Program-made: the position numbers and the translations under genes | Notes under the pieces: model-generated | Database searches by the model: none | The model's input: the letters and a program-made list of their open reading frames with translations, nothing else | Told to the model about the DNA's origin: nothing | Shown: positions 1-9,342 of the stretch, in pieces | Position numbering within the stretch: the first letter of the stretch is position 1 | Layout: each line of letters starts with the position of its first letter | DNA from: Gaeumannomyces sp. JS-464 | Lineage: Eukaryota; Ascomycota; Sordariomycetes; Magnaporthales; Magnaporthaceae | Assembly (NCBI GenBank): GCA_002197995.1 | Contig: NGZR01000003.1 | Span: 6,696,001-6,760,000 of the forward strand | DNA length: 64,000 nucleotides | Direction: 5' to 3'

Positions 1-1247
1 ACAGATGTGGTTCCAACGGCGCGGGCTAACAGGAACTCAAAGTCGACGTCAGTCAGTCGAGGCTGTCCATGTACGGTATATAAAGCACAAACTTGGCAGA
101 TAGCATGACTTGTATATCTCCCAAATGCCTACCACCTGCGTACTGACAGAGTTGCCTGTTCTTTGTCGGTTTCGGCGATGGGGGGCTGCAAGCGGCTGTC
201 ATCGGAATGGATCGGCGCACAGGCAGAACTACGTCAGGCCCCAAAACCAGTCTGCATTCGGTAGAACTCGACGCTGCTATTTGATCCGCGCCTTCCCTCG
301 GTGCCTTCGAAGTAGCCTCTATCGGGTGTCTCTCTGCCTTGCACCACTTTTCCCAAAGGCCTCCACTGTTGCTCCTGGTTGCAGTCATTTATTCATTTCC
401 CGTAGATCTCGTTCAGTGCTTTGTGCGTAGGTAGGTACGTACATAGAAGGTCGTTGGTTTGTTCCGACTGGCGCGCCAGAGCCCAAAAACCAGAATGGCC
501 CGTGGTTTAAGCTTTTCTGGCACCACATCGCTGGCTCCAGCAACAACCTGAGTTGGCAGCCCCTCTCCAACTGCAAGTGCCGCTCATGTGCTCCTTCCCG
601 CAAAGGCGGACACCCGCTGATGCAGATGGAAGTACGCAGGTCGAGCCACCGATGGAAATCTTCTTTCTCTCTCGCGACTATCCCGAGACATGCCTCGCTC
701 GCTCAAAGTCCTGGGCGGCCGTAGCGTCCTGGGGGGTTCGGCAACTGATCGGTAGGGCCTGTCAGGGGTACAACACCCAGACCCCTGGCGCCTCGCGTCA
801 CCAGCTCCACTGGCACGCTGCGTCCGCTAGCCCAGCTCGATCCTGCCAAGCTTAGTTTCAGCCGAGCTTGCAATTGACCTCGAGCTCTTTTTCCCACATG
901 CCGCTTGCATCCTTTGCGACAAACAGCCTCGACAGTGTATAACTCTCACCACACCAACAGGCCCCGGACGCCCTCCTTAGCTGTCGCCCTGGTCTCCTCA
1001 AGGCTTTCGCTTTTTGCGCGCACTCCATAAAGAACGGTGTGGTCGGGCCTCGAGATGCTATCAGTCTTGCGCCGGAAGGTAAGCTTGCCCTCCTGCAACA
1101 TCGCGCGAAGACGTCATCGAGAGCAAATCTGACCCCGTCAACCGCATCACCAGGGCGCCGTCTCCCTTCCACGCGCAAAGACCACGTCGCAAATATCCGC
1201 CGCCGTCCCTTTAAGCGTCTCATGTTTCCGTAGCCATCCCCTCCTCG
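1..1247. other. Upstream flank, no clear gene
   Basis: GC-rich sequence with only overlapping short open frames on both strands, none of which I recognise. Just before the TAM41 gene there is a possible short first exon: an ATG at 1055 reads eight codons (MLSVLRRK, mitochondrial-presequence-like) and then meets a good 5' splice site GTAAGC at 1079. I could not find a 3' splice site that joins it in phase to the main TAM41 frame, so it is only a suggestion. Confidence 0.4.
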
Positions 1248-2780
1248 ATGGGTGGTGCCCACTCCCCGCATCCGCGTCTCGGCCCGCCTCTACTTCAACC
1301 AGCGACAATAAGCAGGCCGACAACCGGGCCGGCCTTTCCGATGCCTCTTCCCAAACCCACCCGCTCACTCGTGAACGAGCAAACACTTGACTGGGAAGAT
1401 AAGGTCGACTACCAGCATGTCGATAAATTCAGCGATCTGCCATACCGGCACCTCGGTTACAACCAGCATATGATCATCAACGCCGAATTCAAAAAGGCGC
1501 TGGGAGACATTGTGAAATCTTTTCAAGCGCCTATTATATATGCGTTTGCGTACGGGTCGGGGGTCTTCCCCCAGTCCAAGCTCTTCGGCCGCGCCCCAAG
1601 CGAGGAGCTCGTCTACTCGGTGCACCCCAATCCCGATCCGGCCATCGTGCGCGCCCAGGGGGAGAAGCCCAAGATGATCGACTTCATCTTTGGAGTGTCG
1701 CATACGCAGCACTGGCACTCTCTCAACATACGGCAAAACCGTCACCACTACAGCGGTATTGCCAGCCTCGGCTCAGGCCTCGTGAGCAGGGTCCAGGATC
1801 GGTACGGGGCGGGCGTCTACTTCAACCCTTACGTTCAAGTCAAGGGCGTCCTCGTTAAGTACGGCGTTGTCAACATCGACACCCTGTGCCGTGACTTGCT
1901 TGAGTGGGACACGCTGTATCTTGCTGGCAGGCTACACAAGCCGGTCAAGATCATCCGAGACAATGCGCGCGTCCGCATTGCCAACCAGACAAACTTACTC
2001 GCCGCTATCCGCACTGCCCTTCTGATGCTGCCAGAGGAGTTCACCGAGCGCGAGCTCTACTCGACCATCGCTGGGCTCAGCTACCTGGGTGACCCGCGCA
2101 TGCGCTTCCCGACCGAGAACCCGCGTAAGGTGGCCAACATTGTGGGCAATAACGCCATCCATTTCCGAAACCTCTACGCCCCGCTTGTCCAGGTGCTTCC
2201 CAACGTGAACTTTGTTGAAGTCGAGGACCCTAGCTCTGCGCCGGCTGAGGATGATCTGGTTCTGCGCCAAACAATGTCGGACGCGACGAGGGGCAACATG
2301 GTACGACGCCTGCCGCGGCAGTTCCGGTCGCGGGTGTACTTTGAGTACCAGAAAAAGTGGCAGATCTCGCGTGCCGACTTTGACCGTGTGACGGAGAACC
2401 TCCAGACCGAAGAGGGTGGCATCTCTTTCGGCGCCAGGACGGGCGGCGAGTTCGACCAGCGCATCGCCAAAGGGAACGCGGCCGAGCGCCGAGAAATCAT
2501 GCGCGAGGCCATCGAAAAAACAACATCCTGGCCAAGCACCGTTCAGGCGATCAAGGGAGTCGCCATGTCGGGCGTGTCCCGCTCCCTGCGGTACCTCGGC
2601 GAAAAAATAGACAAGTATCGGGAGGGCCAGAAACAGGGCCCTCCCGAGCGTTCCGGAGATGCCGATCCGAACGATGACGCCGGCGACCGCAAGATAGACA
2701 CGGGGTCGAGCACCGAGGCGCTTATCCCCAAGACCGAGGAGAAGACGAGCGGCGGCGACGAGAAGCCCAAAACACTATGA
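1248..2780 (+). CDS. TAM41: Mitochondrial phosphatidate cytidylyltransferase TAM41 (Mmp37 family)
   Basis: Converts phosphatidic acid and CTP to CDP-diacylglycerol on the matrix side of the inner mitochondrial membrane, the first committed step to cardiolipin (known for the family). In this 510-residue frame the nucleotidyltransferase signature AYGSGVFPQ is at residues 101-109, followed by the acidic MIDFIFGV strand at 143-150 and the His-rich HTQHWHSLNIRQNRHHYSG stretch at 152-170, all diagnostic of Tam41. The body is uninterrupted and full length. The C-terminal 45 residues are charged and low-complexity. The N-terminus is uncertain: 1248 is the first ATG in frame, a second is at 1341 (MPLPKP), and a spliced start at 1055 is possible. 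A presequence is expected, so the true start may differ. It is the best-preserved housekeeping gene in the window and marks the left side as normal gene-bearing DNA. Confidence 0.93.
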   Translation: MGGAHSPHPRLGPPLLQPATISRPTTGPAFPMPLPKPTRSLVNEQTLDWEDKVDYQHVDKFSDLPYRHLGYNQHMIINAEFKKALGDIVKSFQAPIIYAFAYGSGVFPQSKLFGRAPSEELVYSVHPNPDPAIVRAQGEKPKMIDFIFGVSHTQHWHSLNIRQNRHHYSGIASLGSGLVSRVQDRYGAGVYFNPYVQVKGVLVKYGVVNIDTLCRDLLEWDTLYLAGRLHKPVKIIRDNARVRIANQTNLLAAIRTALLMLPEEFTERELYSTIAGLSYLGDPRMRFPTENPRKVANIVGNNAIHFRNLYAPLVQVLPNVNFVEVEDPSSAPAEDDLVLRQTMSDATRGNMVRRLPRQFRSRVYFEYQKKWQISRADFDRVTENLQTEEGGISFGARTGGEFDQRIAKGNAAERREIMREAIEKTTSWPSTVQAIKGVAMSGVSRSLRYLGEKIDKYREGQKQGPPERSGDADPNDDAGDRKIDTGSSTEALIPKTEEKTSGGDEKPKTL

Positions 2781-3873
2781 TCGATCTTTCTTCTTACTCC
2801 CTTTCGATTCGATCTCGGCTTCTTTTTTTTTCTTTGTTTTTCTCCATATGTACGGGTTTCTTTCTCGCCTTGGACATGGAATTAGACAAGCGGTTAGCCT
2901 TTGCATCTTATCGGAGTTTGGGGGGTACTTGATTCTTTTGGTCGCCCAGCCCTTGATTCGGCGGCTGTGGGTTATTAGGTTTTGTTTTGCTTTTTTACCG
3001 GGGGGGGGGGGGGGCAGTTATCTGGGTTTTGTTCCGTTTCCTTCAGACCTAGTCTTGGGCCCGCGCCGTCAAGCCCCTGCGGCATGTAGGCAACTCAGCA
3101 CTGCTGGAATTTCCAACTCTCATCGAGCGTCGATGTCTAGCCCAACGACAAAACCCTTCTTCTCAGGCCCACCTATGGGTCTCCCACCATCTACCTTAGC
3201 TATGGACCGAGATACCCCACCGGCTCCCGAGGCGAACTGATTTCCTCACACAAACATCCGACGTGCCTCGGTTGGCCACAAGGGAGCTTCTGGCCCGTCC
3301 CAGCATCGTGCTGTTCCCTGAGACAAGGCGAAAGTATCTATGTCCGTGCTGTTGATCGTCTCGCCGCTTCAGCAGGAATCTATTTTACTATTTTACCCAT
3401 CTCCAGTTTCTTGATTTTTTCTCATCCCGCGGGGAGTAACAGAATTAGAAGCATTATAACCAGATACCTAGGTACGGTGCGGCGCATAATTCTAGAAGCG
3501 TGAATTCAGGGGTGTTGGCTACTAGATGGGAAGAAGGCCTGGCGCAACTACGGTGATGAGGCCGAGCAGGCCCTTTTGCCGCCCCATCTGAGGAGGCTAT
3601 CGGAGTAAATGTGTGGGGTATCCGATCGAGTCGGAGCGGAGGGGAAGCATACACATCGGATGGAAGTGGCCAGACAAGTCGACTGCGTACCGACAAGGCA
3701 GGAGGGGATCGTTTGTGCCACCAGCAGTTCTATATCAGGATGTCAGTTCTCCGTTTGCGCTGCTCGCCTCCTCGCCACAAATTCCGGCACCCTTCCAGGT
3801 CGCAACTCCAGCGGCCTGCCACAGGATCGAGAGGCAACACGCCAGCCCGGCAGGGGCGGCACCAGCAATCGCC
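2781..3873. other. Intergenic; T-rich trailer and G15 run
   Basis: The sequence right after the TAM41 stop is T- and pyrimidine-rich, which suits a fungal 3' untranslated region. A run of 15 G (3000-3014) follows. A 130-codon open frame crosses this stretch (2848-3240) but has no coding character that I recognise. No RNA gene was seen. Confidence 0.5.
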
Positions 3874-4838
3874 ATGTCCCAGTACAGGGAGTTTGCCATC
3901 AAGGGCTCTGGGGTCAACAGTCGGGTGAGAGAATTTGAACGACTTCCCATCTGGCGCCGTCCGGCTCGTCATCCTCATGGCTGTGTGAGCCCGCAGGGCA
4001 ACCTCTGGGAGTCGCGCGACTGCGGCCCCTCGGCCCCCAACCAGAACTCGTACCGCCATGACAACAAGTAAGTCGACCCGGCAGCATCCCAATTATAGGG
4101 TGTCCGGCCCAATTCTCCGCGGCCTGCTAACTCGGCCGCTGTCACTTCCCAGAAGCGGATTGCGGTACTGGAGGGCCCCGACTACAGTCGATGCTATGAC
4201 GACGGGCGGGGAAGGGCCGTCTACACGGACCCAGCTGGGGTCCGGCATGAGCTGAGCTACGGTGGCGGGCGCGACGGCAACCGCGGCGGCGCGCCGATAG
4301 ACGTGAGAGCACGTACGGTCGTGGAGCCAGCGGCCGTGCAGCCGGCAACAGTAGCGTCTGTGGCGGCGGCAACTATGGCGGCGGCAACTATGGCGACAGC
4401 AACTATAGCGGCAGCACATACGGCGGCAGCAGGACCCGCAGCACCACCAGTGCCAGCGACACGCCCGGCTCTTCCAGCCACGCTAGCTCGTATGGTGGCA
4501 GCACCTACGGCGGCGGTAGCGTCTATGGCGGAGGCAGCGCTTATGGCGGAGGCTACCCAGTCTTCAGCGACAATAGCTCCGGTGGTGGTTACGCCCATGA
4601 TTTAGACAGCGGTTCCGACAGCGGGACTACTTGCGGCCCATCGGCTGACGACAGTGGCCCCCAACCCACCGACTCGCACGACGATTCAGACGATGGCGGC
4701 ATCTCCACTGACTATCACTTCGATTGCGTCGGCGAGGACGATAGTGGCGGCGACGAGGGCTCCAATGATGGCAGCTACGATGATGGCGGCTACGATGATG
4801 GCGGCTACGAGGACAGGAGATGTTTAAGAGGCATTTGA
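3874..4838 (+). CDS. Spliced small Gly/Tyr-rich protein gene, possibly damaged (paralogue of 11600-12039)
   Basis: Function unknown. Exon 1 (3874-3924) encodes MSQYREFAIKGSGVNSR and ends at GTGAGA. Exon 2 (3997-4067) encodes GNLWESRDCGPSAPNQNSY plus four residues and ends at a perfect GTAAGT. Both exons match the downstream gene at 11600 in length (51 and 71 bases), phase and residues. Beyond this the frame is not simple. The branch site CTAAC and acceptor at 4152 lead to a stop at 4255, while the conserved CYDDGRGRAVYTDPAG block (from about 4189) needs the acceptor at 4187. A long tail rich in GGGNYGG, STYGG and SYDDGGYDDGG (about 4342-4838) lies in yet another frame. Introns 4068-4187 and 4262-4341 would give one frame of about 230 residues; otherwise the gene carries one-base frameshifts. 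The tail ends in tandem Asp/Gly/Tyr units. Exons 1-2 are secure; the rest is a model. Confidence 0.55.
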
Positions 4839-5948
4839 CTCCCAGGATTGCGCTCTCGAAAAAGAAGCTGGCAGAACGCTTGCCGCGTATTGCGGAACTC
4901 GACTGCAAGACTTGGGCGTGATCCCGGGGAACTGTGGAAACCCGCCTCAACGCTTCCTGAGACGACAGCACGGACGCGACATGGGAGGCTCAGTTCTTCG
5001 AGAGATGCCCAACACACCAAGCCTGTAGACCCCGGGACCGGCACGACGGCGAGCTGGCTGCGCGGCATTAGACGTCCAGTCTAGCGCGGCCCGGCAACGA
5101 AGACGACTATGACACATTTTTTTTCTGTCTTCTCCACAAGCGCACCCGCGCGCTTGGCCCAGCAGGATGGCGATGCTATGGTCTATCAAAGCAGCTGGCG
5201 GATGCGAGTAATGCGAAGGGACAATTATCCGCCAATTATGGTGCAAATTGCGGAAGCATGGCGACCCAGAGTAGGTACGGATGTGTGTGCCGTATGCAAC
5301 AGCAGCAACGCGTGTCCGCGGTGACCCTCAGCCACGGACACTGGAGAGCTGGGCGATGCGCCGCCGAGGAGACGGGCCCCGCGTGCACGACCCAACTTAA
5401 GATTAACCGGAACCTTGAAACAAATCGAGGTGGCGATCATACAGTGACACTTTTACCAAATCGGGCTGCTATTTTATTCTTAGAAGTGGGCTCTATCGCC
5501 GCTCTCTGCCAACTGCCAGATGATTGGACAGAGCCCTGCGGTCCCTGTTGGAGATCCGAGCCAAAATCCCCAAAATTGGCAGGTCCCCGCCCACGTATCA
5601 TGCGTTTTTCGGTTTTGTTTTTTTCAGATTTCCAATTGAGGGAATCTATGACAGCAGCAGCTTCACGTTTGCTGTGGGGATTATTGAAGCAGCACGACGC
5701 TTTGACAGGATGTGGGCCATTGACAAGCGAGCCCGGGTGATGCACAGTCGAGAATAGCATCAATCATCCTCGGTGGGAGGCCATCATGGCGTTCAGATGA
5801 CTAGATGTGCGCCGTGGGAGTCGCGGTTGCGATCATCGCGGGGGGTCAATGGTCTCTGGCAGAGAGTCGAGGATCAGGATAAATATCGAACCTCCTCGCC
5901 GTCAACTTATCAGTTTTTCCTTGCTCCTCATCCTCATCGGACACTTTT
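4839..5948. other. Intergenic, nothing recognised
   Basis: Open frames here (for example 5258-5740 on the plus strand) overlap others on the opposite strand and resemble no protein family that I know. An AT-leaning stretch ATAAATAT near 5879 could serve as a core promoter for the next gene. Confidence 0.4.
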
Positions 5949-6054
5949 CCTTTTGTTTTTCCTTTTGTCTTTTTTCCTTTTGTCTTTTTTCCTTTTGTCT
6001 TTTTTCCTTTTGTCTTTTTTCCTTTCGTCCTCTGCTTTCATCGTCTCCTTTCGT

Positions 6055-6092
<38 letters not shown>
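5949..6092 (+). repeat. Pyrimidine tandem repeat and T36 run in 5' leader
   Basis: About five copies of a 15-base unit (CCTTTTGTCTTTTTT) are followed by a CT-rich link and 36 consecutive T (6057-6092). The block ends 35 bases before the ATG at 6128. Pyrimidine tracts are common in fungal promoters and leaders; this one is unusually long and repeat-built, so its length may vary between strains. Confidence 0.85.
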
Positions 6093-6127
6093 CCGTTTTC
6101 CCCCCTAACAACCAACCAACCGCCACG

Positions 6128-6616
6128 ATGCACTTCGCCACCTCCGACGTTGTCAAGGCCGTCATGACCGCCGTCTTCCTTGGACAGGCCGTCGCGGCGC
6201 CGATGCCCAAAATCGACAACGGCCAGGGTGCCGCCCTCGACGCTCGCACCCTCGAGATGCTCGACGCCCGCGACGTCGCCATGCTCGGCGCCCGTGACCC
6301 CAAGCGCAGCGGCTTCAAGACCGGCTGGAAGACCGGCCAGGCCATCTTCAACAGCTTCAAGGGCAACAACAACCAGAAGCGCTCCATCGAGTTCGAGGAA
6401 GGCGCCGATATGGACGAGGCTGCCGAGGAGTCGCCCGAGATCGAGGCCCGCGCTCTCGCCGATGACCTTCGCAACCACGTCAGTATCGATTATGACGTCT
6501 TCAAGCCCCGGAGGAAGGGCGGGAAGGGCGGGAAGGGCGGCAAGCGCGATCTCGACGAGGCTCCCGTCTTCGAGGAGGCCCCCGAGTACGAGGAGGTTGT
6601 CGAGGGGTCCTACTAA
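6128..6616 (+). CDS. Secreted peptide precursor with Kex2-type sites
   Basis: The protein has 162 residues. The ATG at 6128 is chosen because a hydrophobic signal peptide starts there (residues 1-24, ending AVAA|P) and the sequence upstream is the low-complexity leader. After three short LDAR/LGAR-type units (37-56) come Lys-Arg sites at 59-60 and 84-85 that flank a 23-residue segment (61-83; SGFKTGWKTG...). That segment is cationic and amphipathic-looking, with one Trp and four aromatic residues. A Glu/Asp-rich stretch follows, then a GGKGGKGGKR segment ending in another Lys-Arg (139-140) and an acidic C-terminus. Kex2 cleaves after Lys-Arg in the late Golgi (known), so residues 61-83 could be released as a peptide (inference). 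There are no cysteines in the mature part and no intron. Pheromone, antimicrobial and RiPP-type roles are all open. Confidence 0.75.
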   Translation: MHFATSDVVKAVMTAVFLGQAVAAPMPKIDNGQGAALDARTLEMLDARDVAMLGARDPKRSGFKTGWKTGQAIFNSFKGNNNQKRSIEFEEGADMDEAAEESPEIEARALADDLRNHVSIDYDVFKPRRKGGKGGKGGKRDLDEAPVFEEAPEYEEVVEGSY

Positions 6617-6804
6617 GTGGACCAGCCGCCCCGGGTTGGAGTTTGTTGGATCAGGTTGTTAGGAAGGACCTTACCTGCTTCAAACATTTAGCCTCCACAT
6701 CCTAAAAACCAAAACTAGATATCCATTGCTATCCCAAGTAGTGGTGCAGCACTCTGTTATCTCTGTCCACCTGCCTACTCAAGATCGACTTACCAGCCCG
6801 GAAA

Positions 6805-7521
6805 ATGGACAGCCGGCCGCTGACCGAAAACCAGCTCTCGTCGGACCTTCCAGGCCCAACAACCTACCTGACAGGCCACGACGCCTCCGGCAAAGCCGTA
6901 GTGCACTCACGGCGGCCGGTCAAGTGGACGCCCTACGACTTGGGCAACGTTAGCATGTCTGTCGCCTACAAGACCTCGTCGTTCCCGCCGGGCCTCAACG
7001 GCGACGCCGACGTGGCGGCGCACGACGCGACGCTGGGGCCCGACCGCACGTCGACGCACGGCCTGGTGCGGGCGTCGGGCACGGTGCTGCGCTTCGTCGA
7101 CTTCGCCCCGGGCGTCAGCTGCATGATGTACCGGACCCAGAGCCTCGAGTACGGCGTCGTGCTCGAGGGCGAGGTCGAGTCGGTCCTGGACTCGGTCGAG
7201 GTCACGCGCATGGGGAGGGACGACGTCATGCACGCCTGGCGGAACCCCAGCCAGACGCGGTGGGCGCGCATGATCTTCTGCCTGCAGGGCTGCAAGCCTC
7301 TCGTCGTCGGGGGCCAGCGGGTGAAGGAGGACCTGGGCGTCGGCATGGGAGGCACCCTGCCGGCCAGCGGCAAACGATGCCGACTGAGGGGCAAACGCTG
7401 CGGGTTGTACATAATCCTGACAACCCACTTTGCTCTGTTCGTGGGCTGGCTTCGTTTGGGACACCAATCGATGTTGAAAGGGGCACCGATTATTAAACTA
7501 CCTACTGTTATGGCTGTGTAA
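6805..7521 (+). CDS. Cupin-domain protein, probably degenerate
   Basis: A single-domain cupin of the fungal type with a PPG...D...HR(T)xSLDYG...LEGEVE...MHAWRNP...WARM order. Visible landmarks are RTQSLEYGVVLEGEVESVLD, VMHAWRNPSQTRWARMIF and KPLVVGG. Two things are odd. The first metal-site position reads MYRTQS where relatives usually have MHRT, as if His became Tyr. The segment before HAWRN (RMGRDDVMHAWRN) lacks about seven residues of the usual GDVxVQRGTMHAWRN strand. The C-terminus also runs on past the usual end (near PASGK) into a tail without cupin character, suggesting a lost stop or an unseen intron. Metal binding is therefore doubtful. The start at 6805 (MDSRPLTENQ) fits the family. 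It is transcribed in the same direction as its neighbours, with no sign of a cluster. Confidence 0.75.
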   Translation: MDSRPLTENQLSSDLPGPTTYLTGHDASGKAVVHSRRPVKWTPYDLGNVSMSVAYKTSSFPPGLNGDADVAAHDATLGPDRTSTHGLVRASGTVLRFVDFAPGVSCMMYRTQSLEYGVVLEGEVESVLDSVEVTRMGRDDVMHAWRNPSQTRWARMIFCLQGCKPLVVGGQRVKEDLGVGMGGTLPASGKRCRLRGKRCGLYIILTTHFALFVGWLRLGHQSMLKGAPIIKLPTVMAV

Positions 7522-8108
7522 ATGATATTCTCGCGACACAACAGCCGGGGTGGCCGTCGCGGCGAGGTGGAGCGAGACGGGCCGAAGTAGGTCGGTCTAT
7601 ACGGGCGGTGCTCGCCGACTTTCGCCGCCAGACAGGAAGGGCGGGTGCATGGCCACGCATTCGAGAAGCTGCTAATCTGACAAGGGACGGCCTTTTGGGC
7701 CTCCCATACGAGATGATGCAACCCCCAGGGTCGAAACCGTGTGTGCGGTCTGCAGACACGATACTGGCAAAAATAGCTGGCAGGACGGATGAGCGGTTCC
7801 GCCGGCGCGCCGATGACATTGTCCCGTGGTTTCTTGGGTGGCATTCAATCCAATTCACCGGTTCGTAAGGAACCAAACACACGGCGTCACGTCATTTTTG
7901 CCCAGCCATCTTCAGGATTCGGCAGCTGCCCGATGCCATCTGCAACATGTCTTAGATGATTTGTGTGCAACATCGTTGAATTAACCTGGAATTCAGAGCG
8001 GTGAGCTTTTGGAGATGGGTTTCATCGATCGCCGCGGTGCCGAGCGCCGACGGGCGATCTGTGCAACTTTGCCGCAAACGGCTGGCTTGAAAGGTGGCGA
8101 CGATAGCT
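7522..8108. other. Intergenic, nothing recognised
   Basis: Moderately GC-rich, with no repeat and no convincing gene. A plus-strand frame at 7608-7868 is opposed by longer frames on the other strand and matches nothing that I know. Confidence 0.4.
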
Positions 8109-8116
8109 TATAAAAG
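8109..8116 (+). promoter_or_regulatory. TATA box of the DUF7907-like gene
   Basis: TATAAAAG lies 152 bases before the ATG at 8268, with a CA-rich leader between. This is the clearest core promoter in the window. Confidence 0.6.
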
Positions 8117-8213
8117 GAGACGACGGGACGTGATGCAGGGCAAACATCACAGAGAGACACCAGCATCAGCCTCCTTCCTCATCAGCCATCAGCTATTCTA
8201 TCCACCTCTAAAC

Positions 8214-8214
8214 C

Positions 8215-8260
<46 letters not shown>

Positions 8261-8267
8261 CAACAAC
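8214..8267 (+). repeat. (CAA)n microsatellite in the 5' leader
   Basis: About 16 CAA triplets run almost to the ATG at 8268. CAA repeats form unstructured leaders that favour ribosome scanning (known). Translation could start upstream at 8094 in the same frame and would turn the repeat into a Gln/Asn tract, but the signal peptide begins at 8268. Confidence 0.9.
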
Positions 8268-9017
8268 ATGCAAACCACCCTCCTCACCCTCGGCCTCGCC
8301 GCCCTGGCCAGCGCCGCCCCGACCGTGACGCCCCGGCAGGCGCCGCACTACCCGCCCAGCACCATCTCCAAGGGCTTCCGCCTCATCGCCAACGTGACGG
8401 ACCCCTCCCGGGACCTGAACCCCTCCGTCGACGGCTTCGCCCTCGCCGGCGTCCACATCGGCCCGCCCAACAGCCGCAGCGTGCTGGCCCCGCAGGCTGA
8501 CGGCACCTCGCGCACCTTTTACCTTAACGGCACCGCCTCGGACCTCGCCCTCGGTACCACCACCGTCGTTACCGACGCCGGCACCCCGCCTTCCCCCTGG
8601 GGCGTGCGCGTCCAGTCGCGCGACGAGTTCGACACGCCCGCCAACCCGGGGGCGCACGCCACCTTCGTTAACGGCGGCCTTAGCGCCGACGTCGGGATGG
8701 CCAAGTTCCCGGACCCGTACAGCGTCCTGACCAACCGTAAGGACGGGCCCGGCGGCACCTTTGTGGCCTGCTACCACGTCGTGCAGTACTACCAGCGGCC
8801 TTTCGTGGTGGTGGACTACGCCTACTCGACGACCGATCCGGCCACGTCGCTGCCCGTGGTCGAGATCCCCGAGGGCTGCGCGCCCATCGCGCTAATCCCG
8901 CAGTGCGCCGCGCTTAGCGACCTGCCCGCCGACGCCGTTTCCAGCCACGAGTTTGCGCTGGACCAAAAGTGCTACGAGGACGTGGCTGCCATCGACTGGA
9001 GCCTGTACGGCCCCTAA
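8268..9017 (+). CDS. Secreted DUF7907-like protein
   Basis: The protein has 249 residues, with a signal peptide at 1-17 (MQTTLLTLGLAALASAA|P) and a short propeptide-like TVTPRQ. The body shows the SKGFRLIANVTDPSRDLNPSV opening, FYLNGT, a central FPDPYSVL, TFVACYHV and the closing CAPIALIPQCA...SSHEFALDQKCYEDVAAIDWS block, which I associate with the fungal DUF7907 family; this is recognition from memory, not a search. Four cysteines in the second half could form two disulfides, and two N-glycosylation sequons (NVT, NGT) are present. The biochemical role of the family is unknown to me. The gene has no intron, a strong TATA box and a CAA-repeat leader, so it may be well expressed. The start is set by the signal peptide. 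Confidence 0.85.
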   Translation: MQTTLLTLGLAALASAAPTVTPRQAPHYPPSTISKGFRLIANVTDPSRDLNPSVDGFALAGVHIGPPNSRSVLAPQADGTSRTFYLNGTASDLALGTTTVVTDAGTPPSPWGVRVQSRDEFDTPANPGAHATFVNGGLSADVGMAKFPDPYSVLTNRKDGPGGTFVACYHVVQYYQRPFVVVDYAYSTTDPATSLPVVEIPEGCAPIALIPQCAALSDLPADAVSSHEFALDQKCYEDVAAIDWSLYGP

Positions 9018-9342
9018 AGTTGCGTCGGTGGTTCTCCCGCTTGGTCTGGCTTGGAGCGGCGGTCCGTATGGACGGTAATGAGACGGTTGCGGACGGAGAG
9101 ACAATCGGTTGCACATAAGAGACATTCCAGAGGCACATACACATGCATACGTACCTAATAAGCGTAGCTAGTTAGTATTTATATCTTGGTTAATATTTGC
9201 GCTTATCGAATGCTTGCCCGCCAAGTGTTTATTGATGTGATGCCTCGAGACATGAGACACCACTCGACCTTCCTAGGCTGCCCACCCGGGTAGACATGAG
9301 TGCTGGGTATAATCAGATAGCCTACACCACCACTTAACATCC
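9018..9342. other. Short convergent intergenic region
   Basis: It separates the 3' ends of the plus-strand secreted-protein gene and the minus-strand permease pseudogene. No gene was seen. Confidence 0.5.

Noticed and set aside
2848..3240. 130-residue plus ORF after TAM41
   Set aside because: It runs through a G15 homopolymer and the 3' region with no protein-like composition or motif.
5258..5740. 160-residue plus ORF
   Set aside because: Overlapped by an opposite-strand frame, no motif, not preceded by promoter features.
5902..6478. 190- and 146-residue minus ORFs across the pyrimidine tract
   Set aside because: They are shadows of the secreted precursor and translate poly-T as poly-Lys.
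8208..8777. 189-residue minus ORF
   Set aside because: Shadow of the DUF7907-like gene with a poly-Leu/Val run from the CAA repeat.
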